Part shown: positions 1 through 8,967 of the stretch, piece by piece | How the letters are laid out: the number at the start of each line of letters is the position of its first letter | How positions within the stretch are numbered: the first letter of the stretch is position 1 | DNA from: Dehalococcoidia bacterium | GTDB lineage: Bacteria; Chloroflexota; Dehalococcoidia; Tepidiformales; Tepidiformaceae | Assembly: GCA_020853755.1 (NCBI GenBank) | Contig: JADYYG010000006.1 | Location: forward strand, 1-46,290 | Direction of reading: 5' to 3' | DNA length: 46,290 nucleotides | The notes under the pieces: model-generated | The model's database searches: none | What the model was told of the DNA's origin: nothing | The model's input: only the letters and a program-made list of their open reading frames with translations | Program-made: the position numbers and the translations under genes

Positions 1-41
1 CCGTAGACTATCTGAAAGACCACGGCATCGAGGACAAGTAG
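1..41 (+). CDS. 3' end of an unidentified protein (partial)
   Basis: An open frame enters from the left edge and stops at TAG 39-41; its last residues read VDYLKDHGIEDK. Twelve residues are too few to assign a family. It lies 40 bp upstream of the Tat genes on the same strand and may share their transcript. Confidence 0.45.
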   Translation, partial: VDYLKDHGIEDK

Positions 42-81
42 GCAGCCGCGGGCGCGCCTGCTGTCCGCCCGGAGGTAGCGT

Positions 82-504
82 TTGGAATTCCTGGGCATCG
101 GCTACCAGGAACTGTTGCTCGTGCTGGTACTCCTGCTCGTGGTCGTCGGCCCCGAACGGCTGCCTTCCATGGCGTACCAGATCGGCCGTGCTGTGCGCCA
201 GATGCAGGGCTATGCCCGCGCCGTCCGTGATGAGTTTCGCGACGAAATCGACTACATCGACGAGCAGTACCGCACCATCAAGGGCCAGGTTGACGAAGCC
301 CAGAAGGCCGTCCGCGAAGAGCAGACGAAGCTGAACAGCGAACTGAACGCCTCCACCGGCGGCGCCGGCGGCCTGCTCCCGTCGGAACCGCTGCTCCCGG
401 CTCTCCCCGAGGCGTCAACCCCGGCGCCGGTCCCCTCCGAGTCCTCGGCCGAAGCGCCGTCAGCGACTCCTGCGGCCCCTGCGCCGCCGCCGATGGTGTT
501 CTAG
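82..504 (+). CDS. tatB: Sec-independent translocase TatA/TatB-family protein
   Basis: A 140-residue membrane-anchored component of the twin-arginine translocase, which exports folded proteins. One N-terminal transmembrane helix (about residues 5-22) runs into the hinge GPERLP, followed by an amphipathic and then charged helical region and a Pro/Ala/Ser-rich tail from about residue 100. The GPE hinge and the length favour TatB over TatA, but Gram-positive-like lineages often use one TatA-type protein for both roles, so the subclass is uncertain. The start is TTG at 82 behind GGAGG at 71-75. The stop directly abuts the tatC ATG, which supports co-translation with its partner. Confidence 0.88.
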   Translation: MEFLGIGYQELLLVLVLLLVVVGPERLPSMAYQIGRAVRQMQGYARAVRDEFRDEIDYIDEQYRTIKGQVDEAQKAVREEQTKLNSELNASTGGAGGLLPSEPLLPALPEASTPAPVPSESSAEAPSATPAAPAPPPMVF

Positions 505-1311
505 ATGGCCGCCGAAACCCTCCACGACCCGATGGCCGTGCATCCCGCAGGCGGCGAGTATCACGGCGGCGCGGAAATGACCCTCCTGGAGCACCTCAAG
601 GAGCTCCGCAACCGCGTCATGGTCTGTGCGGCAGCCATTCTCCTCGGCACCATCGCATCGTTCGTGTTCTGGCAGGACATCCTCGGCTGGCTCATCGCGC
701 CGGCCCGCGCAGACCACCCGGACTTCACGCTCATTGCGAACTCGCCGACAGAGTCGATCGGCATCGCCATCAAGATCGGTCTCTACGGCGGACTGACGTT
801 CGCTTCGCCAATCATCATCTTCGAGTTGCTCGCATTCATCGTCCCGGGCCTCACCGGGAAGGAGAAACGGGTCCTCTTCCCCGGGATGTTCGCCGTCGTC
901 GGCTTCCTCCTGCTCGGGATGGCCTTCGCCTATTGGATCATCCTGCCGCGCTCGCTCGGCTTCCTGCTCGACTTCGGCGGAGACGAAATCACCCCGCTCA
1001 TACGAGGCCAGGAGTACCTGAGCTTCGCCACCCGGATCATCTTCTGGGTCGGGGTCGCCTTCGAATTGCCGGTGGTGCTCGGCCTCGCAGCCCGGCTTGG
1101 CCTCGTCCGTGCGCGCCAGTTGCTCGGCTTCTGGCGGTACGCCGTGATCATCATCTTCATCATTGCCGCGGTCATCACGCCCACCCCCGACCCTTACAAC
1201 CAGTCGTTGGTGGCGGGTCCGCTCTTCTTCCTCTACTTCGTCGGCATCTTCTTCGCCCTGATCCTCCAGCCGAAGAAGAAGGCTCCCCCGGCGGCGTCCC
1301 AGGAAAGCTGA
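505..1311 (+). CDS. tatC: Sec-independent protein translocase TatC
   Basis: A 268-residue polytopic inner-membrane protein, the receptor for twin-arginine signal peptides. It shows the N-terminal HLKELRNR signature (about residues 30-37), six predicted transmembrane segments, the conserved FELLAFIVPGL block with the family glutamate, and the ITPTPDP motif before the last helices. The ATG follows the tatB TAG with no gap. The stop TGA overlaps the next ATG by one base, so tatB, tatC and the TSUP gene form one transcription unit. The C-terminus is short and lysine/proline-rich, as expected for a cytosolic tail. Confidence 0.95.
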   Translation: MAAETLHDPMAVHPAGGEYHGGAEMTLLEHLKELRNRVMVCAAAILLGTIASFVFWQDILGWLIAPARADHPDFTLIANSPTESIGIAIKIGLYGGLTFASPIIIFELLAFIVPGLTGKEKRVLFPGMFAVVGFLLLGMAFAYWIILPRSLGFLLDFGGDEITPLIRGQEYLSFATRIIFWVGVAFELPVVLGLAARLGLVRARQLLGFWRYAVIIIFIIAAVITPTPDPYNQSLVAGPLFFLYFVGIFFALILQPKKKAPPAASQES

Positions 1312-2135
1312 TGGAAGCGAGGGAACCCCGGCGCCTGAGCAGGCCAGCAGCGGTGACCGCCGGACTCGGGGCGGGTTTCATCAGCGGCCTGCTCGGCGGA
1401 GGCGGCGGCTCGATCATGATCCCGCTCATGACCGGCCCTCTGCGGATGACCCAGCACGTTGCCCACGGAACCTCGCTCGTGGTCATCACCGGGACAGCCG
1501 CACTCGCGGCAGCGCTCTACTCGTTCAGTGAACCGATCAGCGCCCCGCTCGTCGCGGCGCTGGCCGCAGGCGCCGTGATTGGCGCGTTCGGCGGCGCCCG
1601 TGGCGCTGCGAAATTGCCTGCACTACAGCTTCGGCAGGTGTTCGGCATCTTCCTGATCGCTATCTCGCTGCGCATCCTGTTCTGGCGGCCCGCTGACCCC
1701 CTGCTCGTCCTTCCCGGTTGGCACGAAGAGGCTGTGGCGGGCGTCATCGGCCTGGCCGGCGGCCTCTGCTCCGGCGCGCTCGGGGCCGGAGGCGGCTCGA
1801 TTTTCGTGCCCGCGCTCGTCCTCCTCCTCGGCACAGGCCAGCACGAAGCCCAGGGCATCTCCCTCTGGGTCGTGGTCGCCGCATCGGTTTCCGGAGCATG
1901 GAGCTACCTGCGTCTCGGCGCGGTGGACGTGGATGCCGCTCGCTGGATTGCGCCGCCGGCGCTGCCCGGCGCCGTCGCCGGAGTGGCGGCCGCCGCCTTC
2001 ATGAGCGGCCGGGCGCTCCAGGTGGTCTTCGCCGCCGTCCTTACGGTCATCGGCATACAGATGCTCCTGACGGCCCGGCGGCGGCTTCGACAGCAACGTC
2101 GTGACGCGGCCAGCCTCGCAGTGGAGTCCGCATGA
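1311..2135 (+). CDS. TSUP-family (TauE/SafE) sulfite/anion permease
   Basis: A 274-residue polytopic membrane protein with the internal duplication typical of the TSUP family: GLLGGGGGSIMIPL near residue 29 and GALGAGGGSIFVPAL near residue 160, each at the start of a four-helix repeat. Family members export sulfite, sulfoacetate or related organosulfur anions; the substrate here cannot be told. The ATG at 1311 overlaps the tatC TGA by one base, and the frame upstream only shadows tatC. The stop overlaps the next ATG (ATGA). Sulfur-metabolism genes are absent nearby, so context does not help. Confidence 0.85.
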   Translation: MEAREPRRLSRPAAVTAGLGAGFISGLLGGGGGSIMIPLMTGPLRMTQHVAHGTSLVVITGTAALAAALYSFSEPISAPLVAALAAGAVIGAFGGARGAAKLPALQLRQVFGIFLIAISLRILFWRPADPLLVLPGWHEEAVAGVIGLAGGLCSGALGAGGGSIFVPALVLLLGTGQHEAQGISLWVVVAASVSGAWSYLRLGAVDVDAARWIAPPALPGAVAGVAAAAFMSGRALQVVFAAVLTVIGIQMLLTARRRLRQQRRDAASLAVESA

Positions 2136-2914
2136 TCACGGTCGAAGAGCGCGCCGCCGAACTGTATGACGTGGTGCGTGCCTGCAGGCTTTGCGCCCTC
2201 GCCGAAACGCGAACCAACGCCGTTCCCGGCGAAGGCCCGCTGAATGCCGAAATCATGTGCATCGGCGAAGCGCCCGGGGTGAACGAAGACCGCCAAGGCC
2301 GGCCGTTCGTGGGCGCCGCCGGGAATTTCCTCAGCGAGTTGCTTGCGGCCGCCGGGCTCTCGCGCGAACAGGTCTACATCTGCAACGTGCTCAAGTGCCG
2401 CCCGCCGGGGAACCGCGACCCGCTGCCCGGCGAGATCGAAGCCTGCTCCGAGTACCTCGACCTCCAACTCGACCTCGTAGAGCCACTGGTCGTCGTCACG
2501 CTTGGCCGCTTCTCGATGGCGAAGTGGTTCCCGCAGCAGGCCATCTCGCGCATCCATGGCAGTGTGAAGGAAGCCGACGGCCGCCTGATCGTGCCGATGT
2601 ATCACCCGGCGGCGGCACTGCACCAGGGGAACCTCCGCCAGGTGCTCCTCGACGACTTCGCCCGCCTGCCGGATATCCTCGAACGCGCCCGCGCGATGAG
2701 CCGCGGGAACCCGGAACCAGCAGTCGCGCCGCCGGCTCCGGCCGCCATCGATTTTCGCGGGGAACCGGAATCCGCGATGATGGACGAAGACGTCCCGGTA
2801 GCCTCTTCGCCGCCCGGGGCGCCGCCAGAAGCAATACCGGCGCCAGCGCAGCCCCCGGTCCAACCGGCAGGCCCGCGACCGCCTGAAACAGAACAAATCC
2901 GACTCTTTGACTAA
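2132..2914 (+). CDS. family-4 uracil-DNA glycosylase (4Fe-4S)
   Basis: Removes uracil from DNA to start base-excision repair. The N-terminal ~195 residues are a complete family-4 UDG: cluster cysteines C18, C21, C89 and C105, motif A GEAPGVNEDRQG around residues 45-56, and motif B with H158 (MYHPAAAL). From about residue 200 a Pro/Ala/Glu-rich, probably disordered tail runs to the C-terminus and ends in EQIRLFD, which resembles a beta sliding clamp-binding pentapeptide (QxxLF). The ATG overlaps the upstream stop by 4 nt and RNase J follows 7 nt later. A paralogue lies at 32889-33497 without this tail. Confidence 0.92.
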   Translation: MITVEERAAELYDVVRACRLCALAETRTNAVPGEGPLNAEIMCIGEAPGVNEDRQGRPFVGAAGNFLSELLAAAGLSREQVYICNVLKCRPPGNRDPLPGEIEACSEYLDLQLDLVEPLVVVTLGRFSMAKWFPQQAISRIHGSVKEADGRLIVPMYHPAAALHQGNLRQVLLDDFARLPDILERARAMSRGNPEPAVAPPAPAAIDFRGEPESAMMDEDVPVASSPPGAPPEAIPAPAQPPVQPAGPRPPETEQIRLFD

Positions 2915-2921
2915 GGACCTG

Positions 2922-4577
2922 ATGGCAAAAGACACGCTACGCGTTATCCCGCTCGGCGGCCTGGGCGAAATTGGCCGCAACATGATGCTCCTTGAATACG
3001 GTGACGACATCATCGTCATCGACGTTGGCCTCATGTTCCCCGAAGAAGAGATGCTCGGGGTTGACCTCGTCATCCCCGACTTCAGCTACCTGCGAGACCG
3101 CAAAGAGAACCTGCGCGGCATTTTCCTCACCCACGGGCACGAAGACCACGTTGGCGCTCTGCCCTACTTCCTGCGCGAATTCAACGCGCCCATCTACAGC
3201 GCCCGCCTGACCGACGGGTTGATCCGCGTGAAGCTCCAGGAGCACCGGCTCCTCCAGGAAGTGGCAACCAACGTTGTCGCGCCCGGGGAAGTCGTCGAGG
3301 CCGGGGCATTCTCCGTCGAGTTCTTCACCGTCGCCCACAGCATCCCGGACGCCTGCGGGCTCATCATCCGGACGCCCCTCGGGCCGGTGGTGCACACCGG
3401 TGACTTCAAGCTCGACCACACACCGGTGATGGACCAGCACACGGACCTCATCCGGCTGGGACAAATTGGCGCCGAAGGCTGCCTTCTCCTGATGGCCGAC
3501 TCCACCTACGCCGAACAGGAGGGGTACACCCCGAGCGAACAACTCGTTGGCGATGCGCTCCGCAGCATCATCGTGAACGCCCAGGGCCGCGTCATCGTTG
3601 CCACCTTCGCCTCGCTCATCTCCCGAGTCCAGCTTGTCGTCGATGCGGCAGTGTTCACCGGCCGGAAGGTGTTCGTCACCGGACGCTCGATGATCGACAA
3701 CGTGGCGATGGCCCGGCAACTGGGCTACATCAACGCCCCGGACGGCGTCATCATCGGTGTCGAAGAGATGCGGAACACGCCGCCTTCGCGCCTGATCATC
3801 ATCACCACCGGGAGCCAGGGCGAACCGACGAGCGCGCTCACCCGCATGGCAAACGGCGACCATCGCCACGTCACCATCAGCAAGGGCGACACGGTCGTGC
3901 TCTCCTCCAGCCCCGTCCCGGGCAACGAGACCGCGGTCTACCGCAATGTCGACAACCTGTTCCGGCTCGGCGCCGACGTCCTCTACAACCGCATTTCGAA
4001 CATCCACGTACGCGGACACGCCAGCCGGGAAGAACTCAAGATCGTCCAGGCGCTGCTCCAGCCCGAATACTTCGTCCCCATCCACGGGGAATACCGCCAC
4101 CTCGTGGTCCACGCGAAGCTTGCCGAAACGGTTGGCGTGCCCGCCGGGAACGCATTCGTCCTCACCGATGGCGACGTCCTCGAAATCGACGAGGAGAACG
4201 CCTACACCGGCGAACGCGTCTCGGCCAGCTACGTGTACGTCGACGGCCTCGGCATCGGCGATGTGGACCAGCACTTCCTTCGCGACCGCGCCCATCTCGC
4301 AACCGACGGCGTGGTGGTTGTGATGGTTTCGGTGGATAAGCAGACCGGGAAACTGGAACGCCCTGCCGAGGTGCTCACCCGCGGGTTCATCGACGCCGAC
4401 GAGCGTGAGGACCTGATCGAACGCTGCCGCGAGGTCTGCGAGAAGTCACTTGCGGGCGTTTCGCACTATGCCGAGTTCAGTGACGTGAACAACAGAATCC
4501 GCGACGCGGTAAGCAAGTTCCTCTATGATGAGACCCGCAGGCGGCCCATGGTGCTGACGGTGACTGTCGAGGTCTAG
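2922..4577 (+). CDS. rnj: ribonuclease J (metallo-beta-lactamase/beta-CASP)
   Basis: A 551-residue cytosolic 5' exo/endoribonuclease for mRNA decay and rRNA maturation. The beta-lactamase core has H71-x-H73-x-D75-H76, and D161 in GDFKLDH. The beta-CASP signature RGHASREELK and the EYFVPIHGEYRHL block precede the C-terminal domain. I take ATG 2922 with AAGGA at 2913-2917; an in-frame TTG at 2907 would overlap the UDG stop and add five residues. Length is normal for the family. rnj directly upstream of ftsK is a common arrangement in Gram-positive-type genomes. Confidence 0.95.
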   Translation: MAKDTLRVIPLGGLGEIGRNMMLLEYGDDIIVIDVGLMFPEEEMLGVDLVIPDFSYLRDRKENLRGIFLTHGHEDHVGALPYFLREFNAPIYSARLTDGLIRVKLQEHRLLQEVATNVVAPGEVVEAGAFSVEFFTVAHSIPDACGLIIRTPLGPVVHTGDFKLDHTPVMDQHTDLIRLGQIGAEGCLLLMADSTYAEQEGYTPSEQLVGDALRSIIVNAQGRVIVATFASLISRVQLVVDAAVFTGRKVFVTGRSMIDNVAMARQLGYINAPDGVIIGVEEMRNTPPSRLIIITTGSQGEPTSALTRMANGDHRHVTISKGDTVVLSSSPVPGNETAVYRNVDNLFRLGADVLYNRISNIHVRGHASREELKIVQALLQPEYFVPIHGEYRHLVVHAKLAETVGVPAGNAFVLTDGDVLEIDEENAYTGERVSASYVYVDGLGIGDVDQHFLRDRAHLATDGVVVVMVSVDKQTGKLERPAEVLTRGFIDADEREDLIERCREVCEKSLAGVSHYAEFSDVNNRIRDAVSKFLYDETRRRPMVLTVTVEV

Positions 4578-4646
4578 TCAGCGCGTGAGTGGGCAGCAGC
4601 CGTTGCGGGCACGCGGGGGGCCCACAGCGGGTGGACGAGGAAAGCC

Positions 4647-7085
4647 ATGGCGGCACGTTCCGGCACGCGGCCCCGCGTTTCGCGCTCGCGAAAGCGGAAG
4701 AGCCAGTTCTCGCTCAGCAGGGTCAACCAACCCGAAGTTTTCGGTGTGCTCGCGGCAGTCGCAGCGCTCATCGCCATCCTCTTCCTGGTCGACGTTCAAT
4801 CAGCCGTCGCGAACACGCGCGATTGGATCCTTGAGACCTTCGGCGTCGGTATCTTCGTAGTCCTCACCTGGGTCCTGCTGGGAGCGGCAGCGCTCTGGCA
4901 GGGCTGGTACGAACGAGGCGGCTACTTCTGGCGCAAGGCAGCGGGCGTCGCCGCGCTTGGCCTCTTCATCTGGGGCCTCTTCGCACTCAACAACGCCGAC
5001 TGGAGCACAGGCTCAGTGCGCCTGAAAGACACGAGCCTGGGCGGCGAAATCGGCCAGGCATTTGTGGCCGGTGTCCTCGGGAAGATTGCGTGGCTTGGCG
5101 CGGGCGTGCTCGCCGCTGGTCTGCTCGCGCCGACGGCCAGCCGCTGGGTTGCCGTCAACCTGCCCTACGGGGCGCAGGAAGCGTGGCGGCGGCGCTACCC
5201 GCACCGTACCGCCGACGCCCTCGGCCGCTGGTTCAGCTTCGCACTCAGGCGGCCGGACGGCGAAAAGGATGAGGTCGTCATCGGGCTCGGCGGATTCCGT
5301 CCGCTTGAACCCGTCCCGGCGGGTGGCATGGAAGGGACCCCGGTCGTCTTCCGCCCCTCCGTCGACCCGGCCTCGCCCAGTTCGACTGTTGGCGCAGGCG
5401 CCGCGGCGTCGTTTGCTGCTCCGGTGCGCGATGACCCCGCAGTAGAAGCCGAGTTCGAAGAAGCCATCGAGGAACCGGCGGCCGCCCTCATGGAAGAAGA
5501 CGAAGAACCTGCTGAACCGCAGCAACTCGGCCTGGAACTGGCCGGCCGAAGCGGCTGGCAGCTGCCAGCTATCGAGATGCTGAACGCGCCGATCCCGAGC
5601 GTGCATCGCAAACACGACAACGCTGCCCGCGCCCAGCTCATCGTCGATACGCTCGCGAGCTTCGGCGTCGATGCCACCGTGGTCGAAATCAACGAAGGAC
5701 CGACGGTCACCCAGTTCGGCGTCGAACCCGGCTGGGAAGTGAAGTACAAGGACGTCCCGCTGCGCGACGAAACCGGGAAGCAGCTCTACTCGAGCGAGGG
5801 CCGCCCTCGCACCGAGCGCGTCGAGACGGCCCGCACCCGCGTCCGCGTGAACAAGATCACGGCGCTCCAGAATGACCTCGCGCTCGCCCTGGCCGCGCCC
5901 AGCCTGCGCATCGAAGCGCCCGTGCCTGGCCGCGCCATCGTCGGCATCGAAGTCCCGAACGACTCTGCCTCGGTCGTGACCATGCGAGCCGTTATGGAAA
6001 CCAAGGAGTTCCAGGACATGCTCCGCAAGAGCAAGCTCAGCGTCCCGCTGGGGAAGGGCGTCTCCGGCGTGCCGGTGGTTGCTGACCTCGGCAAGATGCC
6101 GCACCTCCTGATCGCGGGCGCGACTGGCTCCGGCAAGAGTGTCTGCATGAACGCCATCATCTCCGGCATCATGATGAACGCCTCACCCGACGATGTGCGG
6201 TTCGTGATGGTGGACCCCAAGCGCGTTGAACTGAGCGCCTACTCCGGCATCCCGCACATGGCTTTCAGCGAAGTCATCGTCGACATGGACAAAGTCGTCG
6301 GCGTGCTCCAGGCGGTCGTCGGCGAGATGGATGCGCGCTACAAGAAGTTCGCGAACGTCGCCGTCCGCAACATCGAGTCCTACAACAAGCACCCGCGCAT
6401 CCTGAAGAAACTTCCCTACTGGGTGGTTATCATCGATGAGCTTGCCGACCTGATGATGGCGGCGCCGTTCGAAGTCGAGAAGCTTATCTGCCGCCTCGCC
6501 CAGCTGGCCCGCGCGACGGGCATCCACCTTGTTGTCGCCACCCAGCGCCCATCGGTCGACGTCGTCACTGGCCTCATCAAGGCCAACTTCCCGACCCGCA
6601 TTGCCTTCGCGGTCACCTCGATGACCGACTCACGCACCATCCTCGACATGGGCGGCGCTGAAAAGCTCCTCGGCCGCGGTGACATGCTCTTCATGCCGAC
6701 CGATGCCGCCAAGCCGATCCGCATCCAGGGCGTCTACCTCTCGGACACGGAAGTCGAACGGCTGGTCGAGTTCTGGAAGGACGAGCGCTTCAGCGAACTG
6801 ACCCCGGACAACGCGGACGACCTGCTCGAACAGGCCCTGGCCGATGCAAACGGCGGCGACGCGAACATCGAGGTCGATTTCGACGACCCGGTCGTAGACA
6901 GGGCGCGCGAGCTCACCATCCAGCACCAGCGCGTCTCGCCGTCGCTCTTCCAGAGGAGGCTCAAGGTAGGCGCGCTGAAGGCGAACAAGATCATCGAAAT
7001 CCTCGAGGAAGAGGGTCTCGTCGGGCCGCGCGAGGAGGGCGAATCCCGCCGCGTCCTCGTGGGAACGCCTGACGGACTCGCTTGA
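4647..7085 (+). CDS. ftsK: FtsK/SpoIIIE DNA translocase
   Basis: An 812-residue septal ATP-driven DNA pump that clears chromosome ends during division. It has four N-terminal transmembrane helices (within residues ~30-165), an acidic Pro/Ala/Glu-rich linker (~215-300), the alpha and beta motor domains with Walker A G491-ATGSGK-S498 and Walker B VIIDELADLMM near residue 595, and a C-terminal gamma winged helix (SPSLFQRRLKVG onward, ~745-805) that reads orienting sequences. The ATG is preceded by GAGGAAAG at 4637-4644. The linker is far shorter than in E. coli FtsK, so SpoIIIE-like size is the better comparison. Only 69 bp separate it from rnj. Confidence 0.95.
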   Translation: MAARSGTRPRVSRSRKRKSQFSLSRVNQPEVFGVLAAVAALIAILFLVDVQSAVANTRDWILETFGVGIFVVLTWVLLGAAALWQGWYERGGYFWRKAAGVAALGLFIWGLFALNNADWSTGSVRLKDTSLGGEIGQAFVAGVLGKIAWLGAGVLAAGLLAPTASRWVAVNLPYGAQEAWRRRYPHRTADALGRWFSFALRRPDGEKDEVVIGLGGFRPLEPVPAGGMEGTPVVFRPSVDPASPSSTVGAGAAASFAAPVRDDPAVEAEFEEAIEEPAAALMEEDEEPAEPQQLGLELAGRSGWQLPAIEMLNAPIPSVHRKHDNAARAQLIVDTLASFGVDATVVEINEGPTVTQFGVEPGWEVKYKDVPLRDETGKQLYSSEGRPRTERVETARTRVRVNKITALQNDLALALAAPSLRIEAPVPGRAIVGIEVPNDSASVVTMRAVMETKEFQDMLRKSKLSVPLGKGVSGVPVVADLGKMPHLLIAGATGSGKSVCMNAIISGIMMNASPDDVRFVMVDPKRVELSAYSGIPHMAFSEVIVDMDKVVGVLQAVVGEMDARYKKFANVAVRNIESYNKHPRILKKLPYWVVIIDELADLMMAAPFEVEKLICRLAQLARATGIHLVVATQRPSVDVVTGLIKANFPTRIAFAVTSMTDSRTILDMGGAEKLLGRGDMLFMPTDAAKPIRIQGVYLSDTEVERLVEFWKDERFSELTPDNADDLLEQALADANGGDANIEVDFDDPVVDRARELTIQHQRVSPSLFQRRLKVGALKANKIIEILEEEGLVGPREEGESRRVLVGTPDGLA

Positions 7086-7091
7086 TACACT
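7086..7091 (+). promoter_or_regulatory. putative -10 box for accDA (leaderless type)
   Basis: TACACT begins one base after the ftsK stop, with 7 nt to the accDA ATG at 7099. A transcript from it would start on or next to the ATG, and no Shine-Dalgarno sequence lies in between. I see no convincing -35 hexamer. Confidence 0.4.
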
Positions 7092-7098
7092 GACGCTT

Positions 7099-8901
7099 AT
7101 GAAGAACTTCAAGTCGCTGCTTACCAGGGGCGAAGCGCCCGACGAGGTCGTCGCTGAACCTCGCCAGGTGGAGCAGTGCCTGTCGTGCGGGGCGAGCCTT
7201 GAGGGCTCGAAATCGTACGAGCGCTTCCGCGTCTGCCACTCCTGCGGCTTCCACTTCCACCTGACCGCCCGTGAACGGATCGCCACGCTCATGGACGTTG
7301 GCAGCTTCCACGAAGACGACCGCGGCGTGACCAGCATCGACCCGCTCTCGTTCCGGGATAAGCAGTCCTACCGCTCACGCGTGATTAACGCCCAGCGCCG
7401 GACCGGCCTCACCGAGTCCGCGTTGACCGGCACCGGCACCATCTACGGCCGCGATATCGTCATCGCGGTCATCGACTTCGCGTTCCTCGGCGGCTCGATT
7501 GGCGTGGCAGCAGGAGAGCGGCTGGCACGCGCGTTCGAAAAGGCCATCTCGCGCCGTGTTCCTGTCGTCGTGGTCTGCTCCACCAGCGGGACACGGATGC
7601 AGGAGGGCCTCCTCGCCCTCATGCAGGGGCCGCGCATCGCCGCCGCGGTGCAGCGCCACGACCGCGCCGGCCTGCCCTACATCGCCGTCCTCAGCGACCC
7701 GACAACCGGCTCCGCCTACACCGGCTTTGTCAACCTCGCCGACATGATCCTGAGCGAGCCGAACGCGCTGGTGGGCTACGCCGCGTTGCGAGCCCTCGAA
7801 GAGGCGGCCGGAGCCGAACTGCCCGAGGGCGCGCACACATCCGAGGCCCACCTCCAGCACGGGCTCATCGATGCCGTGGTGCCGCGTTCGCAACTGCGCG
7901 ATTCGCTCGCCCAGTTGCTCGACCTCCTCATGAACGACTACCGGCTGCAGGCGAACAAGGACCGGCGCGAAGGCCACACCCAGCACTCGCTGCGCAACGC
8001 CTGGCAACAGGTCCAGCTCTCCCGCCACGCCGACCGGCCAACCGGGGCGGACCTTGTCAGCCGCATGACCAGCTCGTTCGTGGCCCTCCACGGGGATCGC
8101 AGCGGCAGCGATGACCCCGCAATCATGGCCGGGCTTGGCACCCTCGCCGGCGAAGCCGTGATGTTCGCCGCCCAGGTGCGCAGCGCCGGTGAACATGGCC
8201 GCATCAGCACCGCGGGCTTCCGCAAGGCCCGCCGCGCCATGCACCTCGCGAAGAAGTTCGACCTCCCGCTCATCACCTTCATCGACACCGACGGCGCGGA
8301 TCCGTCGCTCGCGAACGAAGAGGCCGGCCTCGGTTATGCCGTTGCCCAGTGCACCGCCGCCATGCTCGAACTGCCTGTGCCGACGGTCGCCGTCATCATC
8401 GGCGAAGCGAACTCAGAAGGGGCGATGGCGATGGCCGTCGCCGACCGTGTGCTCATGCTCGACAACGCGGTCTACGAAGTGATCCGGCCCGAGGACGCCG
8501 CGATGATCCTCTACGGCGGCGCTTCATCCGCGGGTGAGGCCGCCGAGCGGCTGCGGCTTACCTCGCACGACTGCCTCCGTCTCGGCATCATCGACCAGAC
8601 CGTCGCCGAACCCGGGGAGGGCGCGCACACGGACCACGCCGAGACCGCCCTCATCCTTCGCCGCGCGATCCTGCGAGAACTGGCCCGGACGCAGCGGGTC
8701 CGCAGCAAGCGCCGCCTCGAACAGCGGTACACGCGCTATCGCAGCATCGGATCGACCCGGAGCTGGCTGCGCGGCCGTCTCGAACGGCGCCTGGCGCACT
8801 TCACGGACCGCCTCGGAGGCTGGATGGACCGGATGCGCGACCGCTCGTCCATGCGCCGCCGTTACGAGTTCGGCGGGGACGAAAGCGACATCGCCGTTTA
8901 G
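7099..8901 (+). CDS. accDA: fused acetyl-CoA carboxylase carboxyltransferase beta-alpha (AccD-AccA)
   Basis: A 600-residue carboxyltransferase that should move the carboxyl from carboxybiotin to acetyl-CoA (or another acyl-CoA). The N-terminal half is AccD-like with a zinc ribbon C27-x2-C30...C46-x2-C49 and a FLGGSIGVAAGERL core. The C-terminal half is AccA-like (ITFIDTDGAD, VIRPEDAAMILYGG). The two-in-one layout resembles actinobacterial AccDA. Both glycine-rich oxyanion loops deviate: T162-S163-G164-T-R where SGGTR/SGGAR is usual, and GEANSEGAM (435-443) where GEGGSGGAL is usual. The last ~70 residues are very basic, with about 20 Arg. No biotin carboxylase or BCCP gene is in the window, and substrate and activity are unproven. 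Confidence 0.82.
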   Translation: MKNFKSLLTRGEAPDEVVAEPRQVEQCLSCGASLEGSKSYERFRVCHSCGFHFHLTARERIATLMDVGSFHEDDRGVTSIDPLSFRDKQSYRSRVINAQRRTGLTESALTGTGTIYGRDIVIAVIDFAFLGGSIGVAAGERLARAFEKAISRRVPVVVVCSTSGTRMQEGLLALMQGPRIAAAVQRHDRAGLPYIAVLSDPTTGSAYTGFVNLADMILSEPNALVGYAALRALEEAAGAELPEGAHTSEAHLQHGLIDAVVPRSQLRDSLAQLLDLLMNDYRLQANKDRREGHTQHSLRNAWQQVQLSRHADRPTGADLVSRMTSSFVALHGDRSGSDDPAIMAGLGTLAGEAVMFAAQVRSAGEHGRISTAGFRKARRAMHLAKKFDLPLITFIDTDGADPSLANEEAGLGYAVAQCTAAMLELPVPTVAVIIGEANSEGAMAMAVADRVLMLDNAVYEVIRPEDAAMILYGGASSAGEAAERLRLTSHDCLRLGIIDQTVAEPGEGAHTDHAETALILRRAILRELARTQRVRSKRRLEQRYTRYRSIGSTRSWLRGRLERRLAHFTDRLGGWMDRMRDRSSMRRRYEFGGDESDIAV

Positions 8902-8967
8902 CGTTCGACAGTGGACGCCAGCACCGTAGCAGGCCAGACTTCCGGGAGTGACTGAGGGGGAGAGCCA

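Noticed and set aside
933..1310. 126-codon N-terminal extension of the TSUP permease frame
   Set aside because: It lies inside tatC; the ATG at 1311 fits the permease start and couples to the tatC stop.
2937..4295. 452-aa open frame antisense to RNase J
   Set aside because: A shadow of a conserved gene in GC-rich DNA; rich in Asp/Val/His, no motif and no ribosome site.
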